Source: Sulfitobacter sp. BSw21498 (GTDB lineage: Bacteria; Pseudomonadota; Alphaproteobacteria; Rhodobacterales; Rhodobacteraceae). Taken from it: DNA of 64,000 bases. The stretch is from the NCBI RefSeq assembly GCF_006064855.1, contig NZ_CP040753.1, forward strand, positions 1,984,001-2,048,000, given 5' to 3'. Positions 45,697-54,825 of the stretch are shown in pieces. The notes beneath the pieces are model-generated. The model was not told where the DNA came from, did not search any database, and was given only the letters and a program-made list of their open reading frames with translations. Positions within the stretch are counted from its first letter, which is position 1, and every line of letters begins with the position of its first letter. A program made the position numbers and the translations under genes.

Positions 45697-46386
45697 TCAT
45701 AGTTCAGACATGGCACCTGCGGCCAGCACAGCGCCGGTAGGTGCACCCGTGGGCGAGCCGCCGATCGGTTCGTCCGAAATAGCAAGCGTGATTTGTGCGG
45801 CGCGACTGCGTAGTTCTGCCGGTACAAGAATCCGTGTCGTTTCACTGTCTGGCAAGACACCCAGCGATACAGGGGCCTGATCCGGCAAAATCGCCCAAAC
45901 TTCAAACTCGCGGCCCGGAATGGGCTCGCCCGCGACGCGGCGCAGCGCGATCTCGTGCTTGACGGGTTCGATGACGGCCAACATTTCAAGCGGGCTGCTC
46001 TCACTGACCAGCTGCGCCGCCAGAACGATCGGCTGACCATCAGGTCGCGTGTTGGCCTCAAGCAGTTGCACCCCAAGGTAGCCCGCGAAAAGCAGCGATG
46101 CCATCGCCACACCTTGCCATAGCCACAGGCGCTGCAGGATCGTCACCCGCTGTTTCGGGAAGACCTGTGCCATCAGCTTTTTCTTAATCCGCGCAGGCGG
46201 TGCGACAGGGTCAATCCCGTCCGTCATCGCGGTCATGCGTTCCTGCCAGAACACAACGCGGTCAGCGAAATCGCGTTCGGTTCCAATGCGGCGGCTGGCA
46301 GCGATCATATCATCGTCAGAGGACAGACCCAGCACCATTTCAGCGGCGAGCAGATCGTCATCGGGTATTTCAGGCGTTTGGGTCAT
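45697..46386 (-). CDS. Anti-sigma factor (RskA-like)
   Basis: Single-pass membrane anti-sigma factor, 229 residues from ATG 46386, whose ATGA overlaps the sigma stop. The cytoplasmic part (about 1-80) has a helical anti-sigma pattern (LLAAEMVLGLSSDDDMIAASRRI, FADRVVFWQERM) but no His/Cys zinc motif. One membrane helix is at about 88-108. The outer domain (about 125-229) resembles anti-sigma-K (FEVWAILPDQAPVSLGVL, AITLAISDEP). It would hold the ECF sigma factor until an envelope signal releases it. Confidence 0.85.
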   Translation of the reverse strand: MTQTPEIPDDDLLAAEMVLGLSSDDDMIAASRRIGTERDFADRVVFWQERMTAMTDGIDPVAPPARIKKKLMAQVFPKQRVTILQRLWLWQGVAMASLLFAGYLGVQLLEANTRPDGQPIVLAAQLVSESSPLEMLAVIEPVKHEIALRRVAGEPIPGREFEVWAILPDQAPVSLGVLPDSETTRILVPAELRSRAAQITLAISDEPIGGSPTGAPTGAVLAAGAMSEL

Positions 46387-46925
46387 TGGCTCATACACTC
46401 CCGCAGGGCGATCAGGCCACGGCGCAGCCATGTGCGCATCGTGTTCAGCGGGACACCAAAGCGTTCGGCCAGATCCGAATAGGTATCGCCGTCCAGATAG
46501 GCCCCGCGAATGGCGCTGCCGCGGTCTTCTTCTAGCGTATCAAGACACCCCGAAAGGCGCGACGCCTCGGACGAGGCCACGGCATATTGTTCCGGCGTGG
46601 GACCGGGCGACACAAGTTCAAAGCCGGGCGTGTTCACATCCTGATGGCCTTTTTTACGCGCGCGCAGCCGGTCAATCGACGTATTCTGCGCAATCGTAAT
46701 CAACCACGTCATCGGGCTAAGACCATTGGCGTTGTACTTGTCGGCATTGTTCCAGATTTTGACAAAACTGTCTTGCATGGCGTCCTCTGCTGCGGCGCGT
46801 TTGTTCAACACACGCAGACAAACCCCGAAAAGTTTCGCAGAAACGCGATCATACAGTTGGTCAAAAGCCGCGCGGTCGTTCAATGCGACACGGGCAATCA
46901 AGTTTTCGATCTCTTGTCGGTCCAT
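46383..46925 (-). CDS. ECF-type RNA polymerase sigma factor
   Basis: Extracytoplasmic-function sigma factor, 180 residues from ATG 46925; a GTG seven codons upstream is possible. Region 2 is AAFDQLYDRVSAKLFGVCL...AEDAMQDSFVKIWNNA. Region 4 is AYLDGDTYSDLAERFGVPLNTMRTWLRRGLIALRECM. It is co-translated with an anti-sigma factor. The exported MsrB and DoxX genes downstream are plausible targets, but I could not find a shared promoter motif by eye. Confidence 0.93.
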   Translation of the reverse strand: MDRQEIENLIARVALNDRAAFDQLYDRVSAKLFGVCLRVLNKRAAAEDAMQDSFVKIWNNADKYNANGLSPMTWLITIAQNTSIDRLRARKKGHQDVNTPGFELVSPGPTPEQYAVASSEASRLSGCLDTLEEDRGSAIRGAYLDGDTYSDLAERFGVPLNTMRTWLRRGLIALRECMSQ

Positions 46926-47209
46926 TTGCACGGGCCATCTCTCCACCAGAACGTGTTTTCAGCGTTACGCCGAAACCTACGGCACTCACTACATTTGTCC
47001 AGCACAGCATTAACATCGGACAGCTTTGTGTACCCCAGCTTCAGCAGTTTGGCCAATGCGTAATCGGTTCGCCGGCCCGAGGCCTCAGAAATGGATGCCC
47101 ATGTTCACAAGCTATGGACGCAGCGCAATCTTGCGCGTTTAGTCGGGCCATGGCTGGCCAGCGGCGCATCGCGCCAAGGCTGCTTGCAAGTCACGAAAGG
47201 AGCATCGCA

Positions 47210-48412
47210 ATGCCGCACCCGACACACCACACCTACGACGTTGTCATCATTGGCGGCGCGATCTTTGGATCGTCGGTCGCATGGTGGCTGACGCAGATGG
47301 CCGGTTTTGACGGTAAGGTTCTGGTGGTTGAGCGCGACCCGACCTATGAATTTGCGGCCACCAGCCATACCAACAGCTGCATCCGGCAGCAGTTCAGTTC
47401 AGCAATTAACGTGCGAGTGTCGCAGTTCGGGGCCGAATTCATCAAGAACTTCCGCCGGTTTATGGGCGATGATCCAGAGGTGCCGCATCTGGCGCTGCAA
47501 AGCTTTGGCTATCTTTACCTCGCTGACACGCCCGAGTTCGCAAAGACGCTGCAGCAGAACCAGAAAATCCAAATGGCATTGGGGGCGGGCACGCAACACA
47601 TGACCCCCGCCGAGGTCGCCGCCGCTTATCCTTTCTACCAGCTTGATGACATTCTAGCCGCCAATCACAACCGTGTGGACGAAGGCTATTTTGACGGCGG
47701 CACCATGTTTGACTGGTTCAAACGCATGGCCCGCCGCAACGGGGTGGAATATCTGTACGACGAAGTGACTGCGATGACGAAAGCCGCCGATGGCAAATCC
47801 GTCACACATGTGACGCTGAAATCCGGCGCGACCGTGGCCTGCGGGACCGTGGTCAATGCCTCTGGTCCGCGGGCGGCTGCGACGGCGGGCATGGCCGGGA
47901 TCACCCTGCCGGTCGAGCCGCGCAAACGCTATACCTTTGTGTTCGATGCCGCCAAGCCGCTGGACCGCGACCTGCCGCTGACGATCGACCCCTCGGGCGT
48001 GCATTTCAGAACCGAAGGGAAATACTATATGGCCGGTTGCCCCCCGCACGAGGACCCTGCCGTGGCCTATGACGACTTCGCCTTTGACCACAGCCTGTGG
48101 GAAGACAAGGTCTGGCCCGCCATCGCGACCCGTATCCCGCAGTTCGATCAGGTCAAAGTCATCAACGAATGGGTCGGGCATTACGATTACAACACGCTGG
48201 ACCAGAACGCGATTGTCGGCCCCCACAGCGTGGTCGAGAATTTCCTGTGTCTGAACGGCTTCTCTGGTCACGGGCTACAGCAGGCCCCTGCGTTGGGGCG
48301 CGGGATCGCTGAATGGATCGCCTATGGCGCATACCGCACGCTGGACCTGAATCCCTATGCCTACCGCCGGATCGAGCAAAACCAGTCGCTGATCGAAAAA
48401 GCGGTGATTTGA
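47210..48412 (+). CDS. FAD-dependent oxidoreductase (DAO family)
   Basis: Flavoenzyme of about 400 residues. ATG 47210 has GAAAGGAGC just upstream; an earlier frame runs antisense to the sigma gene. The Rossmann motif VVIIGGAIFGSSVAWWL (about 11-27) and late FLCLNGFSGHGLQQAPALGRGIAEWI place it near sarcosine oxidase and other D-amino-acid oxidase-type enzymes. ATSHTNSCIRQQFS is the segment following the FAD motif. The substrate is probably an N-alkyl amino acid or amine, not readable from sequence. The next gene is a uronate-dehydrogenase-like enzyme. Confidence 0.85.
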   Translation: MPHPTHHTYDVVIIGGAIFGSSVAWWLTQMAGFDGKVLVVERDPTYEFAATSHTNSCIRQQFSSAINVRVSQFGAEFIKNFRRFMGDDPEVPHLALQSFGYLYLADTPEFAKTLQQNQKIQMALGAGTQHMTPAEVAAAYPFYQLDDILAANHNRVDEGYFDGGTMFDWFKRMARRNGVEYLYDEVTAMTKAADGKSVTHVTLKSGATVACGTVVNASGPRAAATAGMAGITLPVEPRKRYTFVFDAAKPLDRDLPLTIDPSGVHFRTEGKYYMAGCPPHEDPAVAYDDFAFDHSLWEDKVWPAIATRIPQFDQVKVINEWVGHYDYNTLDQNAIVGPHSVVENFLCLNGFSGHGLQQAPALGRGIAEWIAYGAYRTLDLNPYAYRRIEQNQSLIEKAVI

Positions 48413-48511
48413 TCCGCCTGCCTCAATGACTTACCCATGCCGAGCAACACCCCTTTGCATCGGCCCATACCATCGCACAGCCGCGCAAAATGACAGTGGA
48501 AGGAAGACAAC

Positions 48512-49351
48512 ATGATGAAGAAACTGGTTCTGACAGGGGCCGCAGGGCGGCTTGGGTCCTATCTGCGCGAACCCCTGTCCAAGATGTGCCAAGAACTGGT
48601 GAGCACCGACATCGTCGATGATATCGGCACGCTCTATGAAGGCGAGAGCTATGCCAAGGCTGATGTCGCCGTCTATGACCAGATCGCGCCGCTGCTGGAA
48701 GGCGCTGATATGGTTGTCCACTTTGGCGCAATCGTTGACGAAAAACCGTTCGAGGAACTGCTGGGGCCGAATTTTGTCGGGTCTTACAACGTCTGGGAAG
48801 CGGCCTATCAGCACGGGTTGCAACGGGTCGTCTATGCCTCGTCCATCCACGCCGTGGGCATGCACAAGAAATCCGATTTCATCGGCATCGACGCGCCCCA
48901 CAAACCCGATACGTTCTACGGCCTTGCCAAATGCTTTAGCGAAAACCTTGCGTCGATGTATTGGGACAAACGCGGGCTAGAGGCCGTGTGCCTGCGTATC
49001 CTCAGCTGCGCACAGGTCAACAACACCCGCGCCCTTGGGTCTTGGCTGTCCTATGACGATCTGATCCAGCTGGTCACCCGTGCCGTTGATACGCCGTCGG
49101 TCGGCTTTAGCGTTGTCTACGGCGTGTCCAACAACGACCGCGCCCCAGTGGACAATGCCAAAGCGTCTTTCCTCGGTTACCGCCCGAAAGACAACGCGGA
49201 ACAGTTCGCTGCAGAAATCCTTGCCCAAGCACCACCGGTCGATCTGAAAGACCCCGGCCAGATGCACCACGGCGGCCCCTTTGCCGCCGTTGATCTGGGC
49301 GAAAGCGGCGTGGCGTCGATGAACATCGTCAACGACAAGAAAACCACCTGA
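48512..49351 (+). CDS. NAD-dependent uronate dehydrogenase-like epimerase/dehydratase family protein
   Basis: Extended short-chain dehydrogenase of 279 residues. The start LVLTGAAGRLGSYLREPLSKM, the Ser in ASSIHAVGMH and YGLAKCFSENLASMYWDK (Tyr/Lys pair) closely resemble bacterial uronate dehydrogenase. That enzyme oxidises galacturonate or glucuronate to the aldarolactone. LSYDDLIQLVTRAVDTPSVGFSVVYGVSNNDRAPVDN and LGYRPKDNAEQF agree as well. It follows an FAD oxidoreductase by 99 bp. AAGGAAG precedes the two ATGs. The exact substrate is inferred. Confidence 0.75.
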   Translation: MMKKLVLTGAAGRLGSYLREPLSKMCQELVSTDIVDDIGTLYEGESYAKADVAVYDQIAPLLEGADMVVHFGAIVDEKPFEELLGPNFVGSYNVWEAAYQHGLQRVVYASSIHAVGMHKKSDFIGIDAPHKPDTFYGLAKCFSENLASMYWDKRGLEAVCLRILSCAQVNNTRALGSWLSYDDLIQLVTRAVDTPSVGFSVVYGVSNNDRAPVDNAKASFLGYRPKDNAEQFAAEILAQAPPVDLKDPGQMHHGGPFAAVDLGESGVASMNIVNDKKTT

Positions 49352-49361
49352 GGCCTTAAAA

Positions 49362-49390
49362 ACGGGGCGGCTGATTGCCTGCTGCCCCGT
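49362..49390 (+). terminator. Terminator-like hairpin after the uronate dehydrogenase-like gene
   Basis: ACGGGGC (49362-49368) pairs with GCCCCGT (49384-49390), with an inner GGC/GCC. No T run follows, so it is a weak terminator call. Confidence 0.4.
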
Positions 49391-49555
49391 GCTCCACGCG
49401 TCCAGCGACCGCTGAGCGATCAACGCATGACAAAACGCCAGCCCCTGTTTCACGTGGCACGAGCGGCACCGCAAGCTACGGCCTGAAGTGCGCCGCGCGA
49501 AAACTATGTACCGCGTCGGGGAACGAATCGAGGTCCCTTTCGCTAACGTAAGGGC

Positions 49556-49573
49556 AAGTGGCATACCACTTGA
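49556..49573. promoter_or_regulatory. Palindrome CAAGTGG-CATA-CCACTTG upstream of tetR gene
   Basis: A perfect 7-bp inverted repeat with a 4-base spacer, about 50 bp before the TetR-family gene. Possible operator. Confidence 0.35.
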
Positions 49574-49597
49574 CGGCACGCACCACCGCACCTACCT

Positions 49598-49610
49598 ACC
49601 GACCGTCGGT
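49598..49610. promoter_or_regulatory. Probable TetR-family operator ACCGAC-C-GTCGGT
   Basis: A perfect 6-bp inverted repeat around one base, 14 bp before the regulator ATG. It resembles operators of TetR-family efflux regulators in shape and base content and would let the regulator repress its own operon. Confidence 0.6.
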
Positions 49611-49624
49611 TTGTAAGGTTGATC

Positions 49625-50359
49625 ATGAACACCACAGAGCAAAAGCAGAAACCCAGCGTGCCCAAGCGGCAGCGTATGGCACCGAACGAGCGTCGCGCGC
49701 ATATTCTGAACGCGGCGCAATCGCTGTTTTTTGCCCATGGCTGGGACAACGTGACCATCGCAGATGTGCTAAAACAGGCGGGCATTTCCAAGGGCGGATT
49801 TTACCACCACTTCACCGCCAAGGAAGATTTGCTTGACGGTATCGTGCAGCATTTCACCGGCGAGGCTTTGAAAACCGCGCAGGCCGTGCGGGCCGCAGCA
49901 AAAGGGGGCGCGCTGGACAGTTTCAACGCGTTTCTAGCCGAGACGAACCGCTGGAAAGTTCAGCAAGGCGCGCAGCTCAAGTTCTTTATTGATATGATGC
50001 TACGTCCCGGAAACGAGATGCTGTCGCACCGGATCACCGCATCGGTCGATGCAATTGCCCTGCCCGTATTGCACGACATTATTTCTCATGGGGTCGATGA
50101 AGGTGCCTTTGACGTGCCTGACATAAACCTCGTCGCGGGAACGATCATCGCCATGTCGCACGACCGGCGCAAGGCGCTTCAAAGCGCGGTGCAGACGGCT
50201 CAGGCGGGCGACATTGCAGAGGCCACGACCCGTCTGAATGATCGCATGACCGCCGAAGCTGCGCTTATGGATAGGATGCTCGGCCTGCCGCAGGGCAGTA
50301 TCATGCTGTCTAAACCCTCTGATTACCGGCTGATGCTGGAGGCGATCGTGCACGCATAG
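49625..50359 (+). CDS. TetR/AcrR-family transcriptional regulator
   Basis: 244-residue repressor-type protein. The N-terminal HTH (about 20-65) reads RRAHILNAAQSLFFAHGWDNVTIADVLKQAGISKGGFYHHFTAKEDLLDGI. The C-terminal ligand domain is long and variable. The ATG at 49625 lies close to a palindromic operator. It is followed at 93 bp by an RND efflux pair in the same direction, so it probably controls them as well as itself. Confidence 0.9.
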   Translation: MNTTEQKQKPSVPKRQRMAPNERRAHILNAAQSLFFAHGWDNVTIADVLKQAGISKGGFYHHFTAKEDLLDGIVQHFTGEALKTAQAVRAAAKGGALDSFNAFLAETNRWKVQQGAQLKFFIDMMLRPGNEMLSHRITASVDAIALPVLHDIISHGVDEGAFDVPDINLVAGTIIAMSHDRRKALQSAVQTAQAGDIAEATTRLNDRMTAEAALMDRMLGLPQGSIMLSKPSDYRLMLEAIVHA

Positions 50360-50452
50360 CACGCCCTTGCGCCCCCATCGCCGCATTACCCCATCGCCGA
50401 ATGTGACACCCGCCGCGATCACATCAGTCGGCACTGCATAGGAACGACATAG

Positions 50453-51712
50453 ATGAACGAGACACTTAAAACCGACCGCCAGACGCTTCGCTTTGAAAGC
50501 GATGCGGGCTCTAGCCGCTCCCGCTGGGTTGCAGGCGGGCTTGCGGTCGCTATCATCGGGTGGATGGGCAGCGGGTATATCCTGCCGTCCGAAAGTGCAG
50601 AGCCCGTCGCCAAGTCCGCGACACCGGTCAAGGCCGTCTCGGTTGCGGTGCGCCAGTCTCTGGCACAGCAAATCGAACAGGTGTTCGTGGCCGAAGGTCA
50701 GGCCCTGCCCGACCGCGACACCGCGATCCGCGCCGAGATTTCCGGCCAGATCAAAGAGGTATTGGTCGCCAAAGGGGCCGATCTTGAGGCCGGACAGGTC
50801 ATCGCGCGCTTTGATACGACCACGCGCCAATCCGACCTCACCCGTGCCGAAGAAGAGCTGAACCGCGCGCAACGTGAATTCGACAATGCCCAAGCGCTGC
50901 TGAACCGCGGCGTGTCCACCGTGGATCGGGTCGCACAGGCCCAAGCCACGCTAGCCGCCGCCCAAGCAGGTGTTGCCTCGGCGCAGGACGCCATTGAAAA
51001 TACCGAAGTCCGCGCCCCCTTTGCCGGACGCCTAGAGGCGTTGGACATCAACGAGGGCGAGATTGTGCAAAACGCCAGTGACATTGGCCGCATCGTGGAC
51101 AACACGCCCCTGTCGATCCGCATCCAAATCCCACAGCAATCGCTACAAGATATCAAGGTCGGTCAAACCGCCGAAGTGTCCTTTATCACCGGCATAACCA
51201 GCACCGGCACCGTGTCGTTTGTCGGCACCAGTGCCAATGCCGAAACCCGCACCTTTACCGCCGATATCGACGTGCCCAACGCCGACGGCACGATCCCCGC
51301 CGGCATCAGCGCGCAGCTGCGCATTCCCACGGGCACGTTGACCGCGCATTTCGTGTCGCCTGCGATCCTGTCGCTGGATACCGACGGGACGCTTGGGATC
51401 AAGACGGTGGAGGGGGCCAATAAGGTCACCTTCCACGAGGTCGCCATCGTGCGCGCGCAAACCGATGGCATCTGGATTTCGGGCCTGCCGGAAACCGCCC
51501 AGATCATCACCATCGGTCAGGGGTTTGTGAATGACGGCGAAACCGTTGATCCCACAATCCAGAACGACGACGCGAAGAATGACGATACCCCTGCGCAGCC
51601 CCCCGTTACCGCCGCGTCGAAGGCAAAGACCCCCGCCAAGGGCAACGGCCAGATCATCGGCGGCGACGTCGGCGCAGCGCCAGCCGGTAGCACACAGGAA
51701 GCCAAACAATGA
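50453..51712 (+). CDS. RND efflux periplasmic adaptor subunit (membrane fusion protein)
   Basis: 419-residue HlyD/AcrA-type adaptor. N-terminal anchor WVAGGLAVAIIGWMGSGYI (about 25-45). A biotinyl-lipoyl-like half (IRAEISGQIKEVLVAKGADLEAGQVIARFD) is followed by an alpha-hairpin (about 120-180: EEELNRAQREFDNAQALLNRG, AQATLAAAQAGVASAQDAI) and the second half VRAPFAGRLEALDINEGEIV. Beta-barrel and C-terminal low-complexity tail follow. Its stop overlaps the RND pump start by 4 bases (ATGA). Confidence 0.92.
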   Translation: MNETLKTDRQTLRFESDAGSSRSRWVAGGLAVAIIGWMGSGYILPSESAEPVAKSATPVKAVSVAVRQSLAQQIEQVFVAEGQALPDRDTAIRAEISGQIKEVLVAKGADLEAGQVIARFDTTTRQSDLTRAEEELNRAQREFDNAQALLNRGVSTVDRVAQAQATLAAAQAGVASAQDAIENTEVRAPFAGRLEALDINEGEIVQNASDIGRIVDNTPLSIRIQIPQQSLQDIKVGQTAEVSFITGITSTGTVSFVGTSANAETRTFTADIDVPNADGTIPAGISAQLRIPTGTLTAHFVSPAILSLDTDGTLGIKTVEGANKVTFHEVAIVRAQTDGIWISGLPETAQIITIGQGFVNDGETVDPTIQNDDAKNDDTPAQPPVTAASKAKTPAKGNGQIIGGDVGAAPAGSTQEAKQ

Positions 51713-54700
51713 ACGCTCTGATCCAGGCGGCCTTCAGCCGCTCGCGGGTGGTGGTCATGGCCCTGCTTATGATCCTCACCGTCGGGGCCTATGCCTATGT
51801 GTCGATCCCCAAGGAAAGTTCTCCGGAGATTCCGATCCCGATTTTCTATGTGTCCACCGTGCTTGATGGTATCTCTCCCCAGGATGCCGAACGGCTGCTG
51901 GTCGAACCGCTAGAGACAGAGCTCAGCGCGATCACGGGGCTCAAGCAGATGACCAGCAACGCGGGCGAAGGTTATGCCAGCGTACAGCTTGAATTCGAAC
52001 CGGGCTTCGATTCCGAAGCGGCGCTGGACAAGGTCAAGGAAGGCGTGGACCGCGCCCAACCGGACCTGCCCGAAGACGCCACCGACCCCACTGTGACCGA
52101 AATCAACACGGCGCTTTTCCCGATCCTGACGGTGATCCTGTCCGGCCCTGTGCCCGAACGCACGCTCAACACGCTGTCCGAAGACCTTTCGGACCGTATC
52201 GAAGGGCTGCAAGGCGTGCTTGAAGTCGATGTTGGCGGGGCCCGTACCGAGCTGCTGGAAGTCCTGATCGACCCCACCGTGTTCGAGACCTATAACATCA
52301 GCTTCGAAGAGCTGATCGGTCAGATCAACCGCAACAACCGCCTGATTGCCGCTGGTGCCATCGAAAACGGCGCGGGCCGTATCGTGCTGAAAGTCCCGGG
52401 TCTGATCGAGGATGTCAAAGATGTTATGGCCCTGCCCGTCAAAGTGCGTGGCGATACGGTGGTGACCTTTGCCGATGTGGCCACGATCCGGCGCACCTTC
52501 GAAGACCCCACCGGCTTTGCCCGCATTGACGGCCAACCCGCGCTGGCGCTTGAAATCAAGAAACGGTCCGGTTCCAACATTATCGAAACGGTTGCAGCCG
52601 TGCGCGCGCTGATCGAAGAGGCCAGCGCCGACTGGCCCGAAAACGTGACAGTCGACTATATGCAGGACGAAAGCGAGCAGGTGGAAACCATGCTCAGCGA
52701 TCTGGAGGCGAATGTGATCGCCGCCGTCATCCTCGTGATGATCGTAATCGTTTGGGCGCTTGGGATACGGTCTGCGCTGCTGGTGGGTCTTGCGATCCCC
52801 GGTGCGTTTCTAGCGGGTGTGACCGCACTGCTGGTCATGGGCTACACAATGAACCTTGTGGTGCTGTTCTCGCTGATCCTCGTGGTGGGGATGCTGGTGG
52901 ATGGTGCCATCGTGACGACTGAACTGGCCGACCGGCGGCTGCAAGAAGGGGATACACCCAAAGCAGCCTACCGCTTTGCCGCTGAACGCATGGCATGGCC
53001 GATCATCGCGTCCACCGCGACCACGCTATCGGTGTTCTTCCCGCTGCTGTTCTGGACCGGTACCGTTGGCGAATTCATGAAGTTCCTGCCGATCACCGTG
53101 ATCCTGACCCTAACCGCGTCGCTGTTCATGGCGCTGGTTTTTATCCCCGTGGTTGGCGGATTGATCGGCAAGAAGCCCCCGCAATCGGCGGCAGCGAAAC
53201 AGGCGCTATATGCGGCCGAAAACGGGGACCCCCGTACGCTTGGGGGGTTCACTGGCGGCTACGTCCGTGTGCTGCAATTCGCGATCCTGCGTCCCTGGGC
53301 AACGCTGATCATGGCGGTGACCTTTCTGCTAGCGAGTTTCGGTGCCTATGGCCAATTTGGCAACGGCATCAGCTTTTTCCCGTCGGTAGAGCCGGACTTT
53401 GCCCAAGTACAAGTCCGTGCGCGGGACAACTTTTCGATCTTTGAAAAAGACGCGCTGGTGCGGCAGGTCGAGGAACGTTTGTTCGACTATGATGAAATCG
53501 CATCGGTCTATGCGCGTTCGGGCGGGGGCAATCAGGATGCGGCTGACCTGATCGGCACCATCCAGATCGAGTTTACCGAGTGGGACACCCGACGCACTGC
53601 CGCCGAGATTGGCGAGGATATCCGTATCGATATGGCCACTATCCCCGGGATCAATGTGCAGGTTCAAACGGCCTCTAGCGGGCCGTCGGCGGGTAAGCCG
53701 ATCAATCTGCGGGTCCGGTCAAGCAACCCGGACGCGCAGGCCGCTGCGGTCGAGAGCATTCGTTTGGCGATGGACAGGATTGGCGGGTTCACCGATGTCA
53801 CCGACACACGCCCCCTGCCCGGCGTCGAATGGCGGCTGGCCGTCAACCGCTCAGAAGCTGCGCGTTTCGGGGCCGATATCTCGACCTTGGGGCAAGCGGT
53901 GCAACTGCTGACCCGTGGCATTACCGTGGCGGATTACCGCCCCGATGATGCAGACGGATCGGTCGATATCAACGTGCGCTTCCCATCGCAGGAACGCACC
54001 CTGGAAGAGCTGCAATCCCTGCGCGTGCCCACCTCTGCGGGACTGGTCCCGATCTCGAACTTCGTGACCTTCGAGCCAGCCCCGCGCAGTGGCACCATCA
54101 CCCGTGTGGACCAGCGCCGCGTCATCACGATCGAGGCGAATGTGGCACCGAATGTGTTGGTTAACGATCAGGTGGTCGCGCTACAGGCCGCGATTGACGG
54201 AATGGACCTGCCGTCGGGCGTCGAAGCGTCTTTTGCGGGTGAAGCACAGGACCAGCAGGATTCGATGATCTTCCTCGTCGGGGCCTTTGCGACTGCGATA
54301 TTCTTGATGTTCGTCATCCTCGTGGTCCAGTTCAACAGCTTCTACCAAGCCTTTGTGGTGATGAGCGCGATCGTCTTTTCGGTGACCGGTGTGCTGTTCG
54401 GACTGATCCTCACAGGCCGCCCGTTTGGCGTCGTGATGGGCGGTATCGGGGTGATTGCGCTGGCCGGTATCGTGGTGAACAATAACATCGTCCTGATCGA
54501 CACCTATAACGACCTCAAGAAGACGGGCCTGTCCCCGCTTGAGGCAGCGCTGCGCACCGGCGCACAGCGTTTGCGGCCCGTGGTGCTGACATCTGTGACC
54601 ACCGCGCTTGGGCTGTTACCCATGGTGATCGGCGTGAACCTGAACTTCTTCACCCGAGAGATCGTTTATGGCGCGCCCTCGACGCAGTGGTGGACCGAGC

Positions 54701-54825
54701 TGAGTTCGGCCATTGCCGGCGGGTTGGTGATTGCAACGGTGCTGACCTTGATCGTCACCCCTGCCATGTTGATGCTGGGCGAAAAGAAAGCGCAGCGCGC
54801 CCAGCCGGCGGGCAGCGCGGCCTAA
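51709..54825 (+). CDS. RND efflux permease (AcrB/HAE type)
   Basis: Inner-membrane proton-driven exporter, 1038 residues with 12 membrane segments. ATG at 51709. Seen: VSIPKESSPEIPIPIFYVST, periplasmic loops with FPSQERTLEELQSLRVPTSAGLVPISNFVTFE, and membrane motif GMLVDGAIVTTELADRR. There only one Asp of the usual AcrB-type pair is present (VDG), a pattern found in some RND pumps. No outer-membrane partner gene is present. The stop overlaps that of the convergent FAD gene by 4 bases (CTAA). Confidence 0.93.
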   Translation: MNALIQAAFSRSRVVVMALLMILTVGAYAYVSIPKESSPEIPIPIFYVSTVLDGISPQDAERLLVEPLETELSAITGLKQMTSNAGEGYASVQLEFEPGFDSEAALDKVKEGVDRAQPDLPEDATDPTVTEINTALFPILTVILSGPVPERTLNTLSEDLSDRIEGLQGVLEVDVGGARTELLEVLIDPTVFETYNISFEELIGQINRNNRLIAAGAIENGAGRIVLKVPGLIEDVKDVMALPVKVRGDTVVTFADVATIRRTFEDPTGFARIDGQPALALEIKKRSGSNIIETVAAVRALIEEASADWPENVTVDYMQDESEQVETMLSDLEANVIAAVILVMIVIVWALGIRSALLVGLAIPGAFLAGVTALLVMGYTMNLVVLFSLILVVGMLVDGAIVTTELADRRLQEGDTPKAAYRFAAERMAWPIIASTATTLSVFFPLLFWTGTVGEFMKFLPITVILTLTASLFMALVFIPVVGGLIGKKPPQSAAAKQALYAAENGDPRTLGGFTGGYVRVLQFAILRPWATLIMAVTFLLASFGAYGQFGNGISFFPSVEPDFAQVQVRARDNFSIFEKDALVRQVEERLFDYDEIASVYARSGGGNQDAADLIGTIQIEFTEWDTRRTAAEIGEDIRIDMATIPGINVQVQTASSGPSAGKPINLRVRSSNPDAQAAAVESIRLAMDRIGGFTDVTDTRPLPGVEWRLAVNRSEAARFGADISTLGQAVQLLTRGITVADYRPDDADGSVDINVRFPSQERTLEELQSLRVPTSAGLVPISNFVTFEPAPRSGTITRVDQRRVITIEANVAPNVLVNDQVVALQAAIDGMDLPSGVEASFAGEAQDQQDSMIFLVGAFATAIFLMFVILVVQFNSFYQAFVVMSAIVFSVTGVLFGLILTGRPFGVVMGGIGVIALAGIVVNNNIVLIDTYNDLKKTGLSPLEAALRTGAQRLRPVVLTSVTTALGLLPMVIGVNLNFFTREIVYGAPSTQWWTELSSAIAGGLVIATVLTLIVTPAMLMLGEKKAQRAQPAGSAA

